This document shows positions 1 to 7,685 of a stretch of 64,000 bases of DNA, piece by piece. A program made the position numbers and the translations under genes. Source of the DNA: a virus; IMG/VR virus record IMGVR_UViG_3300020391_000003, positions 62,001 to 126,000 of that record; one strand, 5' to 3'. The notes under the pieces were generated by a model. The model worked only from the letters and a program-made list of their open reading frames with translations. It ran no database searches and was not told the DNA's origin. Each line of letters opens with the position of its first letter. The stretch's first letter is position 1.

Positions 1-2
1 CT

Positions 3-1769
3 GCAGGCGCTGCGATACTAGCTGCTGTAAATTGCGGCACTATAACAACCAATGGCATAATTCGAAAAGATGATGATACAAATACATACCTTCAGTTTCA
101 TGAAGCAGATCAATTTCGAGTAGTAACGGGTGGAGCAGAAAGACTTGAAGTTACAAATCAACATACCAAAGCTACTGGAAATCTTATAGTTGAAGGTGAT
201 CTTACAGTAAATGGAGATACGGTTACGCTCAACACCACGAATTTAGAGGTAGAAGACAAACTTGTTACGGTTGCTAAAAATGCCACCAACGCCGTCACAG
301 CCAACAATTGCGGACTTGATTTTGGAGGTCAATACAAATTAACTTTTCGAGACGAATCTACAAATAAACTAGTAATTGAAGATACAGCCGACAACACCGC
401 TTCTCTTGAAATTCAAGGTTTTGGTGGCTCACAACTTATACTTCAAGATACCAATTCAACCAATACCACAAATCAATCGGGAGTTGTAGCGTGGAAGCTT
501 GGCAATGACACGGTTACAGCTGAAGTTGGATTTAGAAACAATGAGGATAGCGATTTTACAATTAGAAATGGTAGTGGCGATGTAGTTCTTTTGGGTCAAG
601 ACACACGGCTCACTGGCACAGGAAATTTAATTCTCGAGCAGGGCAACCTTGTCATCAAATCGAGTAGTCACGACGGAACTTTAAGCACTGCAACTCTTAC
701 AGCAGATAGAACATATACTCTGCCAAATAAAAGCGGTACGGTTGCGATGATCAGCGATATTTCGAACTCACCTTCTCAAACAGACAACAATTTTACAAAC
801 GCTCTAAAAAGCAAACTGGATGGTATAGCTGCAGGCGCAACAAACGTCACTAACAACAATCAGCTTGCAAATGGCGCGGGATACTTAACTGCCCATCCAA
901 GTATTTCTGCAGCTAGCTCTTCAAATAATAGTGGCCGAACATATATTCAAGACATCACCGTAGACTCTAATGGTCATGTAACTGGAATTCAAACTGCAAC
1001 AGAAACAGTAGTCAACACCAACACACAACGCACTGACGCAGAAATAAGAACCGCAGTAGGAGGATCATTTCCAAGTTTTACTGCTGCTCAAAATGGTAAA
1101 GTTTTAAAAGTTAACGCTAGCGGAAATTTAGAATGGGACACCGATAATGCTGGAGCAGGATCAACAAGTCCTGGCGGCTCAGATCATCAAGTACAATTCA
1201 ACAACAATGGATCATTTGGGGGTTCTGCTAATTTAAGATTTGATGGAAATAATTTAGTCTGCGCAAATGCATTAATTGCTCAAGCAAATATCGAAGTTGG
1301 TCCAGGCACAGCAGGATTTGCATTTATTGATTTTAAAAACAATAATTCGCAAGATTCCGACATACGTATATCCCAAGGAGTTGGTTCTGGTCAAGCCGAG
1401 CATGATTTATATATAGCCAAAGGACCAAGTTCTTCTCAAGCTACCAATTTACATGTTGAAGGAGACGTTCTTGCATTCTCTGCATCAGACAAAAGATTAA
1501 AAAATAATATTTCAAATATTTCTTCTCCAATTGAAAAAATCAAACAAATAAATGGAGTAAATTTTGAATGGTCAGACAAGCAATCAACTTATAGCGGAAA
1601 AGACGTTGGAGTTATTGCTCAAGAAGTAGAAAAAGTACTACCTGAAGTAGTCACCGAAAGAGAAGATGGTCATCTTGCAGTAAAATATGAAAAAATTATA
1701 CCACTACTTATAGAAGCAATAAAAGATCAACAAAAAGAGATTGAAGAATTAAAGTCAAAATTGTCTTGA
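3..1769 (+). CDS. Tail fibre / receptor-binding protein with C-terminal S74 chaperone, 5' truncated
   Basis: The reading frame is open from base 3 with no stop, so the gene begins before the window; about 589 residues are visible. The visible part is rich in Asn, Thr, Gly and Ser, with short repeated beta-strand-like stretches typical of trimeric fibres. The last ~95 residues contain SDKRLKNNI and DVGVIAQEVEKVLPEVV, the hallmark of the intramolecular chaperone of endosialidase (peptidase S74) domain, which helps trimerisation and then cleaves itself off. The far C-terminus (KDQQKEIEELKSKLS) is a short coiled coil, as expected. The first ATG that would make a shorter protein (591) lies inside this continuous frame and is not the start. 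Receptor binding is inferred from the family. Confidence 0.88.
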   Translation, partial: AGAAILAAVNCGTITTNGIIRKDDDTNTYLQFHEADQFRVVTGGAERLEVTNQHTKATGNLIVEGDLTVNGDTVTLNTTNLEVEDKLVTVAKNATNAVTANNCGLDFGGQYKLTFRDESTNKLVIEDTADNTASLEIQGFGGSQLILQDTNSTNTTNQSGVVAWKLGNDTVTAEVGFRNNEDSDFTIRNGSGDVVLLGQDTRLTGTGNLILEQGNLVIKSSSHDGTLSTATLTADRTYTLPNKSGTVAMISDISNSPSQTDNNFTNALKSKLDGIAAGATNVTNNNQLANGAGYLTAHPSISAASSSNNSGRTYIQDITVDSNGHVTGIQTATETVVNTNTQRTDAEIRTAVGGSFPSFTAAQNGKVLKVNASGNLEWDTDNAGAGSTSPGGSDHQVQFNNNGSFGGSANLRFDGNNLVCANALIAQANIEVGPGTAGFAFIDFKNNNSQDSDIRISQGVGSGQAEHDLYIAKGPSSSQATNLHVEGDVLAFSASDKRLKNNISNISSPIEKIKQINGVNFEWSDKQSTYSGKDVGVIAQEVEKVLPEVVTEREDGHLAVKYEKIIPLLIEAIKDQQKEIEELKSKLS

Positions 1770-1794
1770 CTATAAAATAAAATGCTGCTATAAT
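1766..1794 (+). promoter_or_regulatory. Sigma70-like promoter, leaderless type
   Basis: TTGACT and a perfect TATAAT are 17 bases apart. The ATG at 1801 begins 6 bases after the -10 box, so transcription would start at or next to the start codon. Confidence 0.8.
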
Positions 1795-1800
1795 AGTAGC

Positions 1801-2355
1801 ATGGTAAAAATAGAAGGTAAAAATCTATTGTTCAAAACCAAATGCTATTTGGTTGGACATATGCAGTATGTCAGCGGCAGAAACTGGAGAGAAGAAGTCT
1901 CTGAAAAGCTGACCCCATTAAGTATTACTTGTTTTGATCCTTACAAAAAGCCATTTATGAAAGATGTAGAAGAAGATGAAGCCTCGCGTCAGGAAATGGA
2001 AACTTGGATGCAAACCAAGCAATACGATAGAGTTACAGATCGTATGAAAATGGTTAGAGCATATGATCTTAATTTAGTTGATCGAAGCGATTTTATTATT
2101 GCTCACCTTGTTCCTGATGTTGCAAGCTGGGGCAGTGCAGAAGAAATTGTAACTGCTGTGCGAGAAAAGAAACCTGTGTTTGTTAGCATGGAAGGAGGAA
2201 AAGCAAAAACTCCATTATGGATGCTTGGCATGTTTCCACATAAATATATTTATAATAATGTTGACGAAATCATTAAAATGCTGTATGCTATAGATAATGG
2301 CAACAAACCGATTGATTCAGACAGATGGAGATTATTAAGAAAGGAATTTAGATGA
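1801..2355 (+). CDS. Nucleoside 2-deoxyribosyltransferase-like protein
   Basis: This 184-residue protein opens with CYLVGHMQYVSGRNWREEV and continues with ITCFDPYKKPF, then VDRSDFIIAHLVPDVASWGS and a run ending PVFVSMEGG. This layout (hydrophobic strand, G-M, later D-x-x-I-A and S/G-T-x-x-E) matches the nucleoside deoxyribosyltransferase / YtoQ-like fold that moves or hydrolyses the deoxyribose of nucleosides. Related proteins are common in large phages near nucleotide genes, and GMP reductase follows here. The start is fixed by the promoter 6 bases upstream. Exact substrate is unknown; a sensor or NADase-type role in the same fold is possible. Confidence 0.6.
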   Translation: MVKIEGKNLLFKTKCYLVGHMQYVSGRNWREEVSEKLTPLSITCFDPYKKPFMKDVEEDEASRQEMETWMQTKQYDRVTDRMKMVRAYDLNLVDRSDFIIAHLVPDVASWGSAEEIVTAVREKKPVFVSMEGGKAKTPLWMLGMFPHKYIYNNVDEIIKMLYAIDNGNKPIDSDRWRLLRKEFR

Positions 2356-2471
2356 TACAAGTATTAGCATCAAGTTATTTTGAGTTTTTTCCTGGAGACT
2401 TTATAGTTTTTGGTATTTTAGGGGCAATTGTATGGATAAAGCAAGCAAAAGCAGATGAAGACTTTAAGTAA
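2352..2471 (+). CDS. Small single-pass membrane protein
   Basis: The 39-residue product overlaps the previous stop by ATGA and runs 17 bases into the next gene. A hydrophobic stretch (FIVFGILGAIVWI) in the middle is long enough for one membrane pass, followed by a charged tail (KADEDFK). The double overlap suggests translational coupling. Function unknown. Confidence 0.55.
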   Translation: MIQVLASSYFEFFPGDFIVFGILGAIVWIKQAKADEDFK

Positions 2472-3435
2472 AGCATATAAATATTCTGATATTTGCCTTG
2501 TTCCAAACTACAGCGAGGTATACAGTCGAACAGACTGTGACACTTTTTGCGAACTGGGCGGTAAAAATTTCAAATTACCAATTATACCCGCAAACATGAA
2601 ATCAGTTATAAACATGAGGCTTGCAAAATGGATGAGCCAAAATGATTATTTTTACATTATGCATCGATTTGATAATCATTTAGCTGATGATGTTGGGCTT
2701 GCAAACTCGGAAGATTGGAAAACAATATCATTTAGTGTTGGAGTGAAAATGCCAGATAAAATTCATGTAATGAATATTGGGCAATTAAAAAATATTAGAG
2801 TAGACTTTCTAACAATAGATATAGCTCATGGGCATTGTGCACGAATGAAAATGATGATTGAGCATATTAAAAAATGGCTACCTAATACAAAAATTATTGC
2901 AGGAAATGTTGCTACACCCTCTGCTGTAAGAGATTTAGCTGCTTGGGGTGCAGATATAGTAAAAGTTGGCATCGGTCAAGGGTCTCCTTGTACCACAAAA
3001 GACAAAACAGGTTTTACTATGCCGATGTTTAGTTGCACAACATGGTGCTCAAATGTTTTTAAAGATGAAAACTCAGAAAAACCTATCCCAATCATTGCAG
3101 ATGGAGGAATAAAATGCAACGGAGATATCGCGAAAGCTATGGTTGCAGGAGCAAGTATGGTTATGGCAGGTGGACTTTTCGCGGCATGCACTGATAGCCC
3201 TGCAGTCTCAAGTACGGTTAACGATATTCCACATAAAGCTTATTTTGGTTCTGCTAGTGCAGAAAATAAAGGCCATAACAATAACATCGAAGGCAAGCTT
3301 ACCAACATAGTTTCTAATGGCATGACATACGAGTCCAAGTTAAACGAAATAAAGCAAGACATACAGAGTGCAATATCATATTCTGGAGGAGACGATCTTT
3401 CTTATCTAAAAAATTCAGACTATTTTCAAACATGA
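2455..3435 (+). CDS. guaC: GMP reductase (IMPDH/GMPR family)
   Basis: This 326-residue TIM-barrel protein has the family signature IVKVGIGQGSPCTTKDKTG with the catalytic Cys at about residue 179, the phosphate-binding PIIADGGIKCNGDIAKAM, and TIDIAHGH. There is no CBS domain insertion, and the length matches GMP reductase (about 330-350) rather than IMP dehydrogenase (about 480). It would convert GMP to IMP with NADPH and release ammonia, diverting guanine nucleotides to the adenine branch, useful in an AT-rich phage. It sits between the deoxyribosyltransferase-like gene and an acetyltransferase-like gene in one run of overlapping genes. Confidence 0.82.
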   Translation: MKTLSKAYKYSDICLVPNYSEVYSRTDCDTFCELGGKNFKLPIIPANMKSVINMRLAKWMSQNDYFYIMHRFDNHLADDVGLANSEDWKTISFSVGVKMPDKIHVMNIGQLKNIRVDFLTIDIAHGHCARMKMMIEHIKKWLPNTKIIAGNVATPSAVRDLAAWGADIVKVGIGQGSPCTTKDKTGFTMPMFSCTTWCSNVFKDENSEKPIPIIADGGIKCNGDIAKAMVAGASMVMAGGLFAACTDSPAVSSTVNDIPHKAYFGSASAENKGHNNNIEGKLTNIVSNGMTYESKLNEIKQDIQSAISYSGGDDLSYLKNSDYFQT

Positions 3436-3956
3436 TCAAAGAGATTAACGATATTCAACACTTAAACAAAACACTTTCTCAATGGAATTCTATCGAAAAT
3501 AAAACCTATTGGAAAAATTTATCTACATCTATTGACTCAGATCGATTTAATCCACTAATAATAGAAAATTTTATAAGAAATATTTTTCTTTCTACAAATG
3601 AATATCCTGAAGTTATGCCTTACATTAAGTTATGGTCATACGAAGTCAAAAATTTTAGTATAGCTGGGACAGTATTCATTGTAAAAGAAAACATTATGAC
3701 TGGCAAACCAATTCTAGAAGAATGTTTGTGGCAAGTAAATGGAGCTAGGGCAACAAGTTTTTTACAAAAAAAGATATTAATAAAATTATTAAAAACAGCA
3801 GAAGATTACGCAAGGTTAAAACGTATAGATACTATTTGTTTTAATAGAGGTTTAGACTTTCACAAATTATCAAAAGACGCCTCGCCTATAAATAATTATT
3901 ATACCAAAAATGGATTTCAGCCTTCTTCAGTAATGTATTACAAAAATTTAAAATAA
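3432..3956 (+). CDS. GNAT-like acetyltransferase, tentative
   Basis: The 174-residue protein overlaps the GMP reductase stop by ATGA. Its C-terminal half (AEDYARLKRIDTICF, then NNYYTKNGFQPSSVMYYK) resembles the last helix-strand unit of GNAT acetyltransferases, where Y-x-K-x-G-F ends the cofactor domain. The N-terminal half has no clear acetyl-CoA binding Q/R-x-x-G-x-G/A loop that I can see, so the call is weak. No substrate can be named. Confidence 0.35.
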   Translation: MIKEINDIQHLNKTLSQWNSIENKTYWKNLSTSIDSDRFNPLIIENFIRNIFLSTNEYPEVMPYIKLWSYEVKNFSIAGTVFIVKENIMTGKPILEECLWQVNGARATSFLQKKILIKLLKTAEDYARLKRIDTICFNRGLDFHKLSKDASPINNYYTKNGFQPSSVMYYKNLK

Positions 3957-3961
3957 AAGAC

Positions 3962-3990
3962 TTGACATTACTTGAAATATATTATATAAT
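3962..3990 (+). promoter_or_regulatory. Consensus promoter, leaderless type
   Basis: TTGACA and TATAAT are both perfect and 17 bases apart. The ATG at 3998 follows the -10 by 7 bases, which decides the start of the next gene over an upstream in-frame ATG-like codon at 3962. Confidence 0.85.
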
Positions 3991-3997
3991 CAAACTC

Positions 3998-4171
3998 ATG
4001 AACGCTACTAAAGCAAAACAAATTAGAAAAATTTTAAACTTTGATCCGAATTGTTCGGATGAAACTTCAAAAAGAGTATATTCTCGATTGAAGAAACAAT
4101 ACAGCAAACTTAGTAAAGGCGCCAAGCCTATTTTCTTGGCACAATTACAAAAATTACATCAATCAAATTAA
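3998..4171 (+). CDS. Small basic protein
   Basis: The 57-residue product (MNATKAKQIRKILNF...) is Lys/Arg-rich and mostly helical in character. The start is set by the promoter 7 bases upstream; an upstream in-frame start would lie inside the promoter. Basic charge suggests nucleic acid contact, but no family is recognised. Confidence 0.6.
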   Translation: MNATKAKQIRKILNFDPNCSDETSKRVYSRLKKQYSKLSKGAKPIFLAQLQKLHQSN

Positions 4172-4173
4172 TT

Positions 4174-4503
4174 ATGGAAAATCAAACGCAAGAAAAGCAA
4201 CAGTCGGAATGGCGTAACAGAGAGCTTGGCGCTCTTTGGGTTCGCACGGGAAAGAGCCAAAAGTATCTTTCTGGAACTATTAATGTCGAGACCATGCCTG
4301 GAGTTACCGAACCTGTTAAGGTTGTGGTATTTACGAATAAGGGCAAGGAAAAGAACGAAAAGGCTCCAGATTACGTTATTTATCGTTCCGAAGAACTATC
4401 TCAAAAGAGTAACGTCGAAGAAGTAGCAAAAGAAGCCGCACAGGAAGTTAAGTCAACAGCTAAAGTTGCTGTAGATGAAGATATTCCAGAAGAGCTTTTT
4501 TAA
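4174..4503 (+). CDS. DUF736-like protein
   Basis: The 109-residue product has RELGALWVRTGKSQKYLSG near the start, then KVVVFTNKGKEKNEKAPDY. This G-x-x-W-x-x-x-x-G-x-x-Y-L-x-G and later N-K/P-D-Y pattern is that of DUF736, a small beta-rich family found in phages and plasmids. The last 40 residues are acidic and Ala/Val/Glu-rich, probably disordered (EEVAKEAAQEVKSTAKVAV). It is three bases downstream of the previous gene. Function unknown; a single-strand DNA or replication accessory role has been suggested by the acidic tail, which is inference. Confidence 0.5.
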   Translation: MENQTQEKQQSEWRNRELGALWVRTGKSQKYLSGTINVETMPGVTEPVKVVVFTNKGKEKNEKAPDYVIYRSEELSQKSNVEEVAKEAAQEVKSTAKVAVDEDIPEELF

Positions 4504-4521
4504 TTAGTGTAACAAAATATT

Positions 4522-4704
4522 ATGGAAAAGAAATTTTGGCACAGTAAAAAGTTTTGGGCAGCAGTTTTTGCAGCAGCAACACCTCTGTTCAATCATTATT
4601 TTCATTTAGGCTTAACTCCGGAACTGACGATGCAAATCACAGGTCCGATATTGGCCTACATTCTTGGACAAGGTCTCGCAGATCTTGGTAAGAATAAATC
4701 ATAG
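4522..4704 (+). CDS. Small membrane protein, holin-like
   Basis: The 60-residue protein has two hydrophobic stretches: FWAAVFAAATPLFNHYF (about residues 11-27) and ITGPILAYILGQGLADLG (about 39-56), with Lys at both ends. Size and shape fit small phage membrane proteins including holins, but no lysis gene adjoins it, so holin is only a possibility. The tmRNA begins 16 bases after the stop. Confidence 0.5.
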   Translation: MEKKFWHSKKFWAAVFAAATPLFNHYFHLGLTPELTMQITGPILAYILGQGLADLGKNKS

Positions 4705-4720
4705 TTCTTTAAAATTTTAT

Positions 4721-5082
4721 GGGCGTGTTCTGGATTCGATTTTTATTGGATTAGTTCACTGCAAGCCGAAGAGGTGCCTGGCTTCGATAAAAGGCACAAG
4801 CGAATAAATGCTAAAAACATTAATTCTGTTGAATCCTTCTCTCAAGAAGGGCTCGCTCTTGCAGCTTAAGTCTGCAACCTCTCCTCAATTGACGCAGATA
4901 AATTGAATGAGGGGTCATCCATCTGCAAAACAGATAAAAGTTTACTTGTTTCACAAACTGTAAATAATTGAGACAATTAGTTTGATGTTAATATCATAAC
5001 TATAAAAAAAATTAACTAAGCTTGTAGACGTGAATCTCTTGATGATAAAAAGACGCGGGTTCAACTCCCGCCACGTCCACCA
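4721..5082 (+). ncRNA. ssrA: Transfer-messenger RNA (tmRNA)
   Basis: A one-piece tmRNA of 362 bases. The 5' end GGGCGTG pairs with CACGTCC near the 3' end to form the 7-bp acceptor stem (one G-T pair), followed by A and an encoded CCA. The 5' segment has TTCTGGATTCGAT, the conserved tRNA-like start, and the 3' end has a T arm GCGGGTTCAACTCCCGC. The tag frame runs 4810-4869 and reads AKNINSVESFSQEGLALAA then TAA; the resume codon is GCT, and the ALAA end is the classic protease-recognition tail. It would rescue stalled ribosomes and tag the products. Host genes usually provide this; a phage copy is uncommon. Confidence 0.93.
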
Positions 5083-5087
5083 TTTAC

Positions 5088-5213
5088 ATGATTAAAAATA
5101 AAAAGTTAATTAATTATAAAATCAAAAAGCTAGAAAATAAAATTGTTTTTTTACAAAAGAAAAAATCTACTTTAGTTCGTGAAAAGCGCAGAAGTAAATA
5201 TTTACATAGATGA
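5088..5213 (+). CDS. Small basic coiled-coil protein after tmRNA
   Basis: The 41-residue product is very Lys-rich (MIKNKKLINYKIKKLENKI) and likely one amphipathic helix. Its ATG lies 5 bases after the tmRNA CCA, so 3' maturation of the tmRNA would leave a nearly leaderless message. It overlaps the next gene by 35 bases. Function unknown; it could be only a leader peptide. Confidence 0.4.
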   Translation: MIKNKKLINYKIKKLENKIVFLQKKKSTLVREKRRSKYLHR

Positions 5214-5598
5214 AGCTTCTTTAGATTTCTATGAAAAACTAGATTTTTTTCACGAACATTTTATAGATAAAATGCTTATGTGTGGGGTTTCTGACAACGG
5301 AAGTCATGTTGAAGAAATACCATTTACAAAATGCGCTCGAGAATATACTTATGATTTTTATAAAGCTTTAGTTTTCTTAGTTCAAAAATTTAAACCATTC
5401 TGCATATCTAAATTGACTAACAAAAAAAGACTAGAGTTAGAGTGTATGTTTTTTGATTTTTCTGAGCCAGGTTTTAGCGATAATGTGTATATGATACAGA
5501 ACGTTATGGATTGGACATCGAAAAAGAATTTCTCTTGTCAGTTTTGGAAAGTGAAAGATAATATCAAACCTGATATGATACTAGAATTTTGGTTATAA
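5179..5598 (+). CDS. Hypothetical protein
   Basis: The 139-residue product, with a GTG start, is not recognised. It is acidic-aromatic, with clusters such as FYEKLDFFHEHFIDKM and many Cys (five or more), and no signal peptide. It joins a run of overlapping genes (next start overlaps by TAATG). Confidence 0.5.
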   Translation: MKSAEVNIYIDEASLDFYEKLDFFHEHFIDKMLMCGVSDNGSHVEEIPFTKCAREYTYDFYKALVFLVQKFKPFCISKLTNKKRLELECMFFDFSEPGFSDNVYMIQNVMDWTSKKNFSCQFWKVKDNIKPDMILEFWL

Positions 5599-5786
5599 TG
5601 GAACCTCGCAAAGAAAGATCTGAACCATGGAAGCTACCTTATTCTCGAAGAAAAAAAACTTCAAGAAAATATAAAGATACTGAAAAACAAATTAAAGACT
5701 TTAGACTTTTAAAAGATTGGAGTGGCGTTAAAAAGCTGCAAAGACTTTTGCGAATGTGCTGGTGGGGCATCAAAAGATACAAATGA
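5598..5786 (+). CDS. Small basic protein
   Basis: The 62-residue product MEPRKERSEPWKLPYS... is rich in Arg, Lys and Trp. The start ATG shares a base with the previous stop (TAATG). It ends with an ATGA overlap to the next gene. Function unknown; charge suggests nucleic acid binding. Confidence 0.5.
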   Translation: MEPRKERSEPWKLPYSRRKKTSRKYKDTEKQIKDFRLLKDWSGVKKLQRLLRMCWWGIKRYK

Positions 5787-6088
5787 ATTTATTTAAGAAA
5801 ATTTCTAAGGTTTTCAAAAAAAACAAATCAAAACCAAAAGAATTACCTATGCACGTTGAGATATCTAATTTGTTAGAAAGCGGTATAGAAAAAAGAAAAT
5901 TAGATTTAAATAATAAACCCAAAGATCTTTCAAAAGCAGAATGGAATAATATTCTTGTTAAAATTCAATACGCTTTTCGGGCTAGAAAAGATATGCTTCC
6001 ATTTAAATCAAAAGCAAAAAGAATTAGAAGGCAGACAAAAATAGATCAAGGTTTCGAGTATTTAAAAAAATATTATAAGGAACTGTAA
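5783..6088 (+). CDS. Hypothetical basic protein
   Basis: The 101-residue product starts MNLFKKISKVFKKNKSK and stays highly basic throughout, with a central KDLSKAEWNNILVKIQYAFRA helix. The start overlaps the preceding stop by ATGA. The N-terminal amphipathic Lys/Phe helix could contact membrane or nucleic acid. Not recognised. Confidence 0.5.
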   Translation: MNLFKKISKVFKKNKSKPKELPMHVEISNLLESGIEKRKLDLNNKPKDLSKAEWNNILVKIQYAFRARKDMLPFKSKAKRIRRQTKIDQGFEYLKKYYKEL

Positions 6089-6249
6089 TGGACGAAGAAG
6101 ATGAATATGAAATGGTTTTTGAACCTGACGAAGCTTTAATTTTAGCTTTAAATGAAATTAACGATTTAAAAGAACTTATAGAAGAACAAAATTCTTCTAT
6201 CGAAGCGCTTAAAGACCAGTTATCATCTGTAGAAAAGAAAATAAAGTAA
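6088..6249 (+). CDS. Small acidic coiled-coil protein
   Basis: The 53-residue product MDEEDEYEMVFEPDEA... is strongly acidic at the start, then has heptads (ILALNEINDLKELIEEQNSS) fitting a coiled coil. It overlaps the previous stop by one base and closes this overlapping run of genes. Confidence 0.5.
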   Translation: MDEEDEYEMVFEPDEALILALNEINDLKELIEEQNSSIEALKDQLSSVEKKIK

Positions 6250-6256
6250 TATTTTC

Positions 6257-6285
6257 TTGACTTTATAAAGTATTTATGCGATAAT
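6257..6285 (+). promoter_or_regulatory. Promoter, leaderless type
   Basis: TTGACT and GATAAT are 17 bases apart; the ATG at 6294 begins 8 bases after the -10. Confidence 0.75.
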
Positions 6286-6293
6286 ACTTGCAT

Positions 6294-6566
6294 ATGAAAA
6301 AATTGACATTAAACAAAGATGGTACTCCGCGCAGAAGGCGTAATTCTTCTGGTAAAGGCGGTACAGCTATTGTGACCTTGAGTGTTGACGAGATCATGGA
6401 ACTCGCTTCTCAGGACGTTTCTTCTATTCCCGTAAGTGAGGATTGGGTAAAGTCAAGACTCTACACAAATTACTTACAGAGCAAAAAGGTATCTGCTGAT
6501 TTCAGCGAAACGCAAAGCTCGGAAGACAAGATTGAATACGCAATTACATCTTTTGATAATGAATAA
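6294..6566 (+). CDS. Hypothetical protein, probable partner of the RuvB-like ATPase
   Basis: The 90-residue product has a basic, Gly-containing N-terminus (TPRRRRNSSGKGGTAIV) followed by an acidic helical part (VDEIMELASQDVSSIPVSEDWVKS). It overlaps the RuvB-like ATPase gene by 8 bases, so the two are likely cotranslated. The function is unknown; a loader or DNA-binding partner is inference from position alone. Confidence 0.55.
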   Translation: MKKLTLNKDGTPRRRRNSSGKGGTAIVTLSVDEIMELASQDVSSIPVSEDWVKSRLYTNYLQSKKVSADFSETQSSEDKIEYAITSFDNE

Positions 6567-7485
6567 TTATTTTGATCATCTTATAGGGCAAGACAATGTT
6601 AAGAAGAAGTTAAACTTCTACATTAAAGCTTATCACGCTACAAGTGTCTGCCCATTTTTGAATCTTGTTGGAGCAAAAGGACTAGGAAAAACTTTATTTG
6701 CGAAAGAGTTCGCCAAAAATCTTCACAATAAAGATGGAGGCAAAAGACCATTTATTGAGCTTAACTGCTCAACCATCAAGAATAACAGGCAATTCTTTGA
6801 GCAAATTTTCATTCCTTTGGTGATGAACAACGAGATTACTATTTTGTTTGACGAAGCTCATGCTTTGCCAAAAGATCTGACTATGGCTTTTCTTACTATT
6901 TTTAACACAGAAAAAACAAGCAAAAAAGAATTTATATTTGAAGAGCAAACTTTCGAATTTGATTTCACTAAGCAAACATTTATTTTTGCAACCACAGAAA
7001 GTGATAAATTGTTTCCTCCATTGAAAGACAGACTCAGTACAGTTGACTTTGAGCCATACTCAAAAGAGAATCTTGGAGAAATTATAAAACTAAATTGTGA
7101 TGGAATTAATTTTAGTGATGACGCTCTTTCTGCTTTATCTGAAACGGTTCGAGGCAACGCAAGAAATGCAGTGATGCGCTCAAAAGAAATTGTTCTTTAT
7201 TGCGAGTCAGAAAATCAAAACACTTTCGATATGCAAGATCATCTTAATCTTACAGATCTTCTTGGAATATTACCTCATGGTATTACTTGTACCGAGCGTC
7301 AAATCTTAGAGATTTTAGATCAAAGAGGTAGCTGTAAGCTACAAACTTTATCGGCAGTTACAGGCTTAAGCCCAACCAGTCTTAGAAGAGATCATGAGGT
7401 GTATCTTCTTAGAAAAAATTTCATGCAAATTGACGGAGAAAGAAAAATCACTAATTTCGGCAAAAACTTAATAAAATCAATATAA
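6559..7485 (+). CDS. RuvB-like AAA+ ATPase
   Basis: This 308-residue protein has Walker A GAKGLGKT (about 38-45), Walker B ITILFDEAH (about 93-101), sensor-1 TFIFATTE, an arginine-finger-like PPLKDRLST and sensor-2 VRGNARNAV. The C-terminus (RQILEILDQRGSCKLQTLSA, then LSPTSLRRDHEVYLLRKNF) matches the winged-helix domain of RuvB, giving the same order and nearly the same length as bacterial RuvB (about 330-350). RuvB drives Holliday-junction branch migration. No RuvA is seen here, but a Holliday-resolvase-like nuclease gene lies 1.1 kb downstream. A clamp-loader-type ATPase is the alternative. Confidence 0.75.
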   Translation: MNNYFDHLIGQDNVKKKLNFYIKAYHATSVCPFLNLVGAKGLGKTLFAKEFAKNLHNKDGGKRPFIELNCSTIKNNRQFFEQIFIPLVMNNEITILFDEAHALPKDLTMAFLTIFNTEKTSKKEFIFEEQTFEFDFTKQTFIFATTESDKLFPPLKDRLSTVDFEPYSKENLGEIIKLNCDGINFSDDALSALSETVRGNARNAVMRSKEIVLYCESENQNTFDMQDHLNLTDLLGILPHGITCTERQILEILDQRGSCKLQTLSAVTGLSPTSLRRDHEVYLLRKNFMQIDGERKITNFGKNLIKSI

Positions 7486-7490
7486 TATAT

Positions 7491-7685
7491 ATGACCACAC
7501 AAAAACAAAAAACTGTATATGTAGTTACAAGAAACACAAGAAGAATTGAAGAACAAAATTATAATACCAAAGAAAAAGCTGAAGTTCGAGCGGCTCAGCT
7601 TGTAGAAGTTTTAAAAAAGTGGAGAGATCCTGATGTTAAGCGTGTAAGAGTTGTCGAAACAAATACTCCTCGAAAAATTAGATAA
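7491..7685 (+). CDS. Small basic protein
   Basis: The 64-residue product MTTQKQKTVYVVTRNTRR... has alternating strand-like and basic segments and a helix (KEKAEVRAAQLVEVLKKW). It starts 5 bases after the ATPase stop; a TATAAT lies just before its ATG but I see no convincing -35. Not recognised. Confidence 0.5.
   Translation: MTTQKQKTVYVVTRNTRRIEEQNYNTKEKAEVRAAQLVEVLKKWRDPDVKRVRVVETNTPRKIR

Noticed and set aside
590-1769. Tail fibre gene starting at the ATG 591
   Set aside because: The frame is open from base 3 with no stop, so the ATG is internal and the gene is truncated by the window edge.
2976-3191. Minus-strand frame inside the GMP reductase gene
   Set aside because: It is a shadow of a clear coding gene and shows no promoter or recognisable motif.
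4504-4720. Strong promoter for the tmRNA
   Set aside because: A TAAAAT lies 5 bases before the RNA but no -35 with good spacing is present, so it may be transcribed from upstream.
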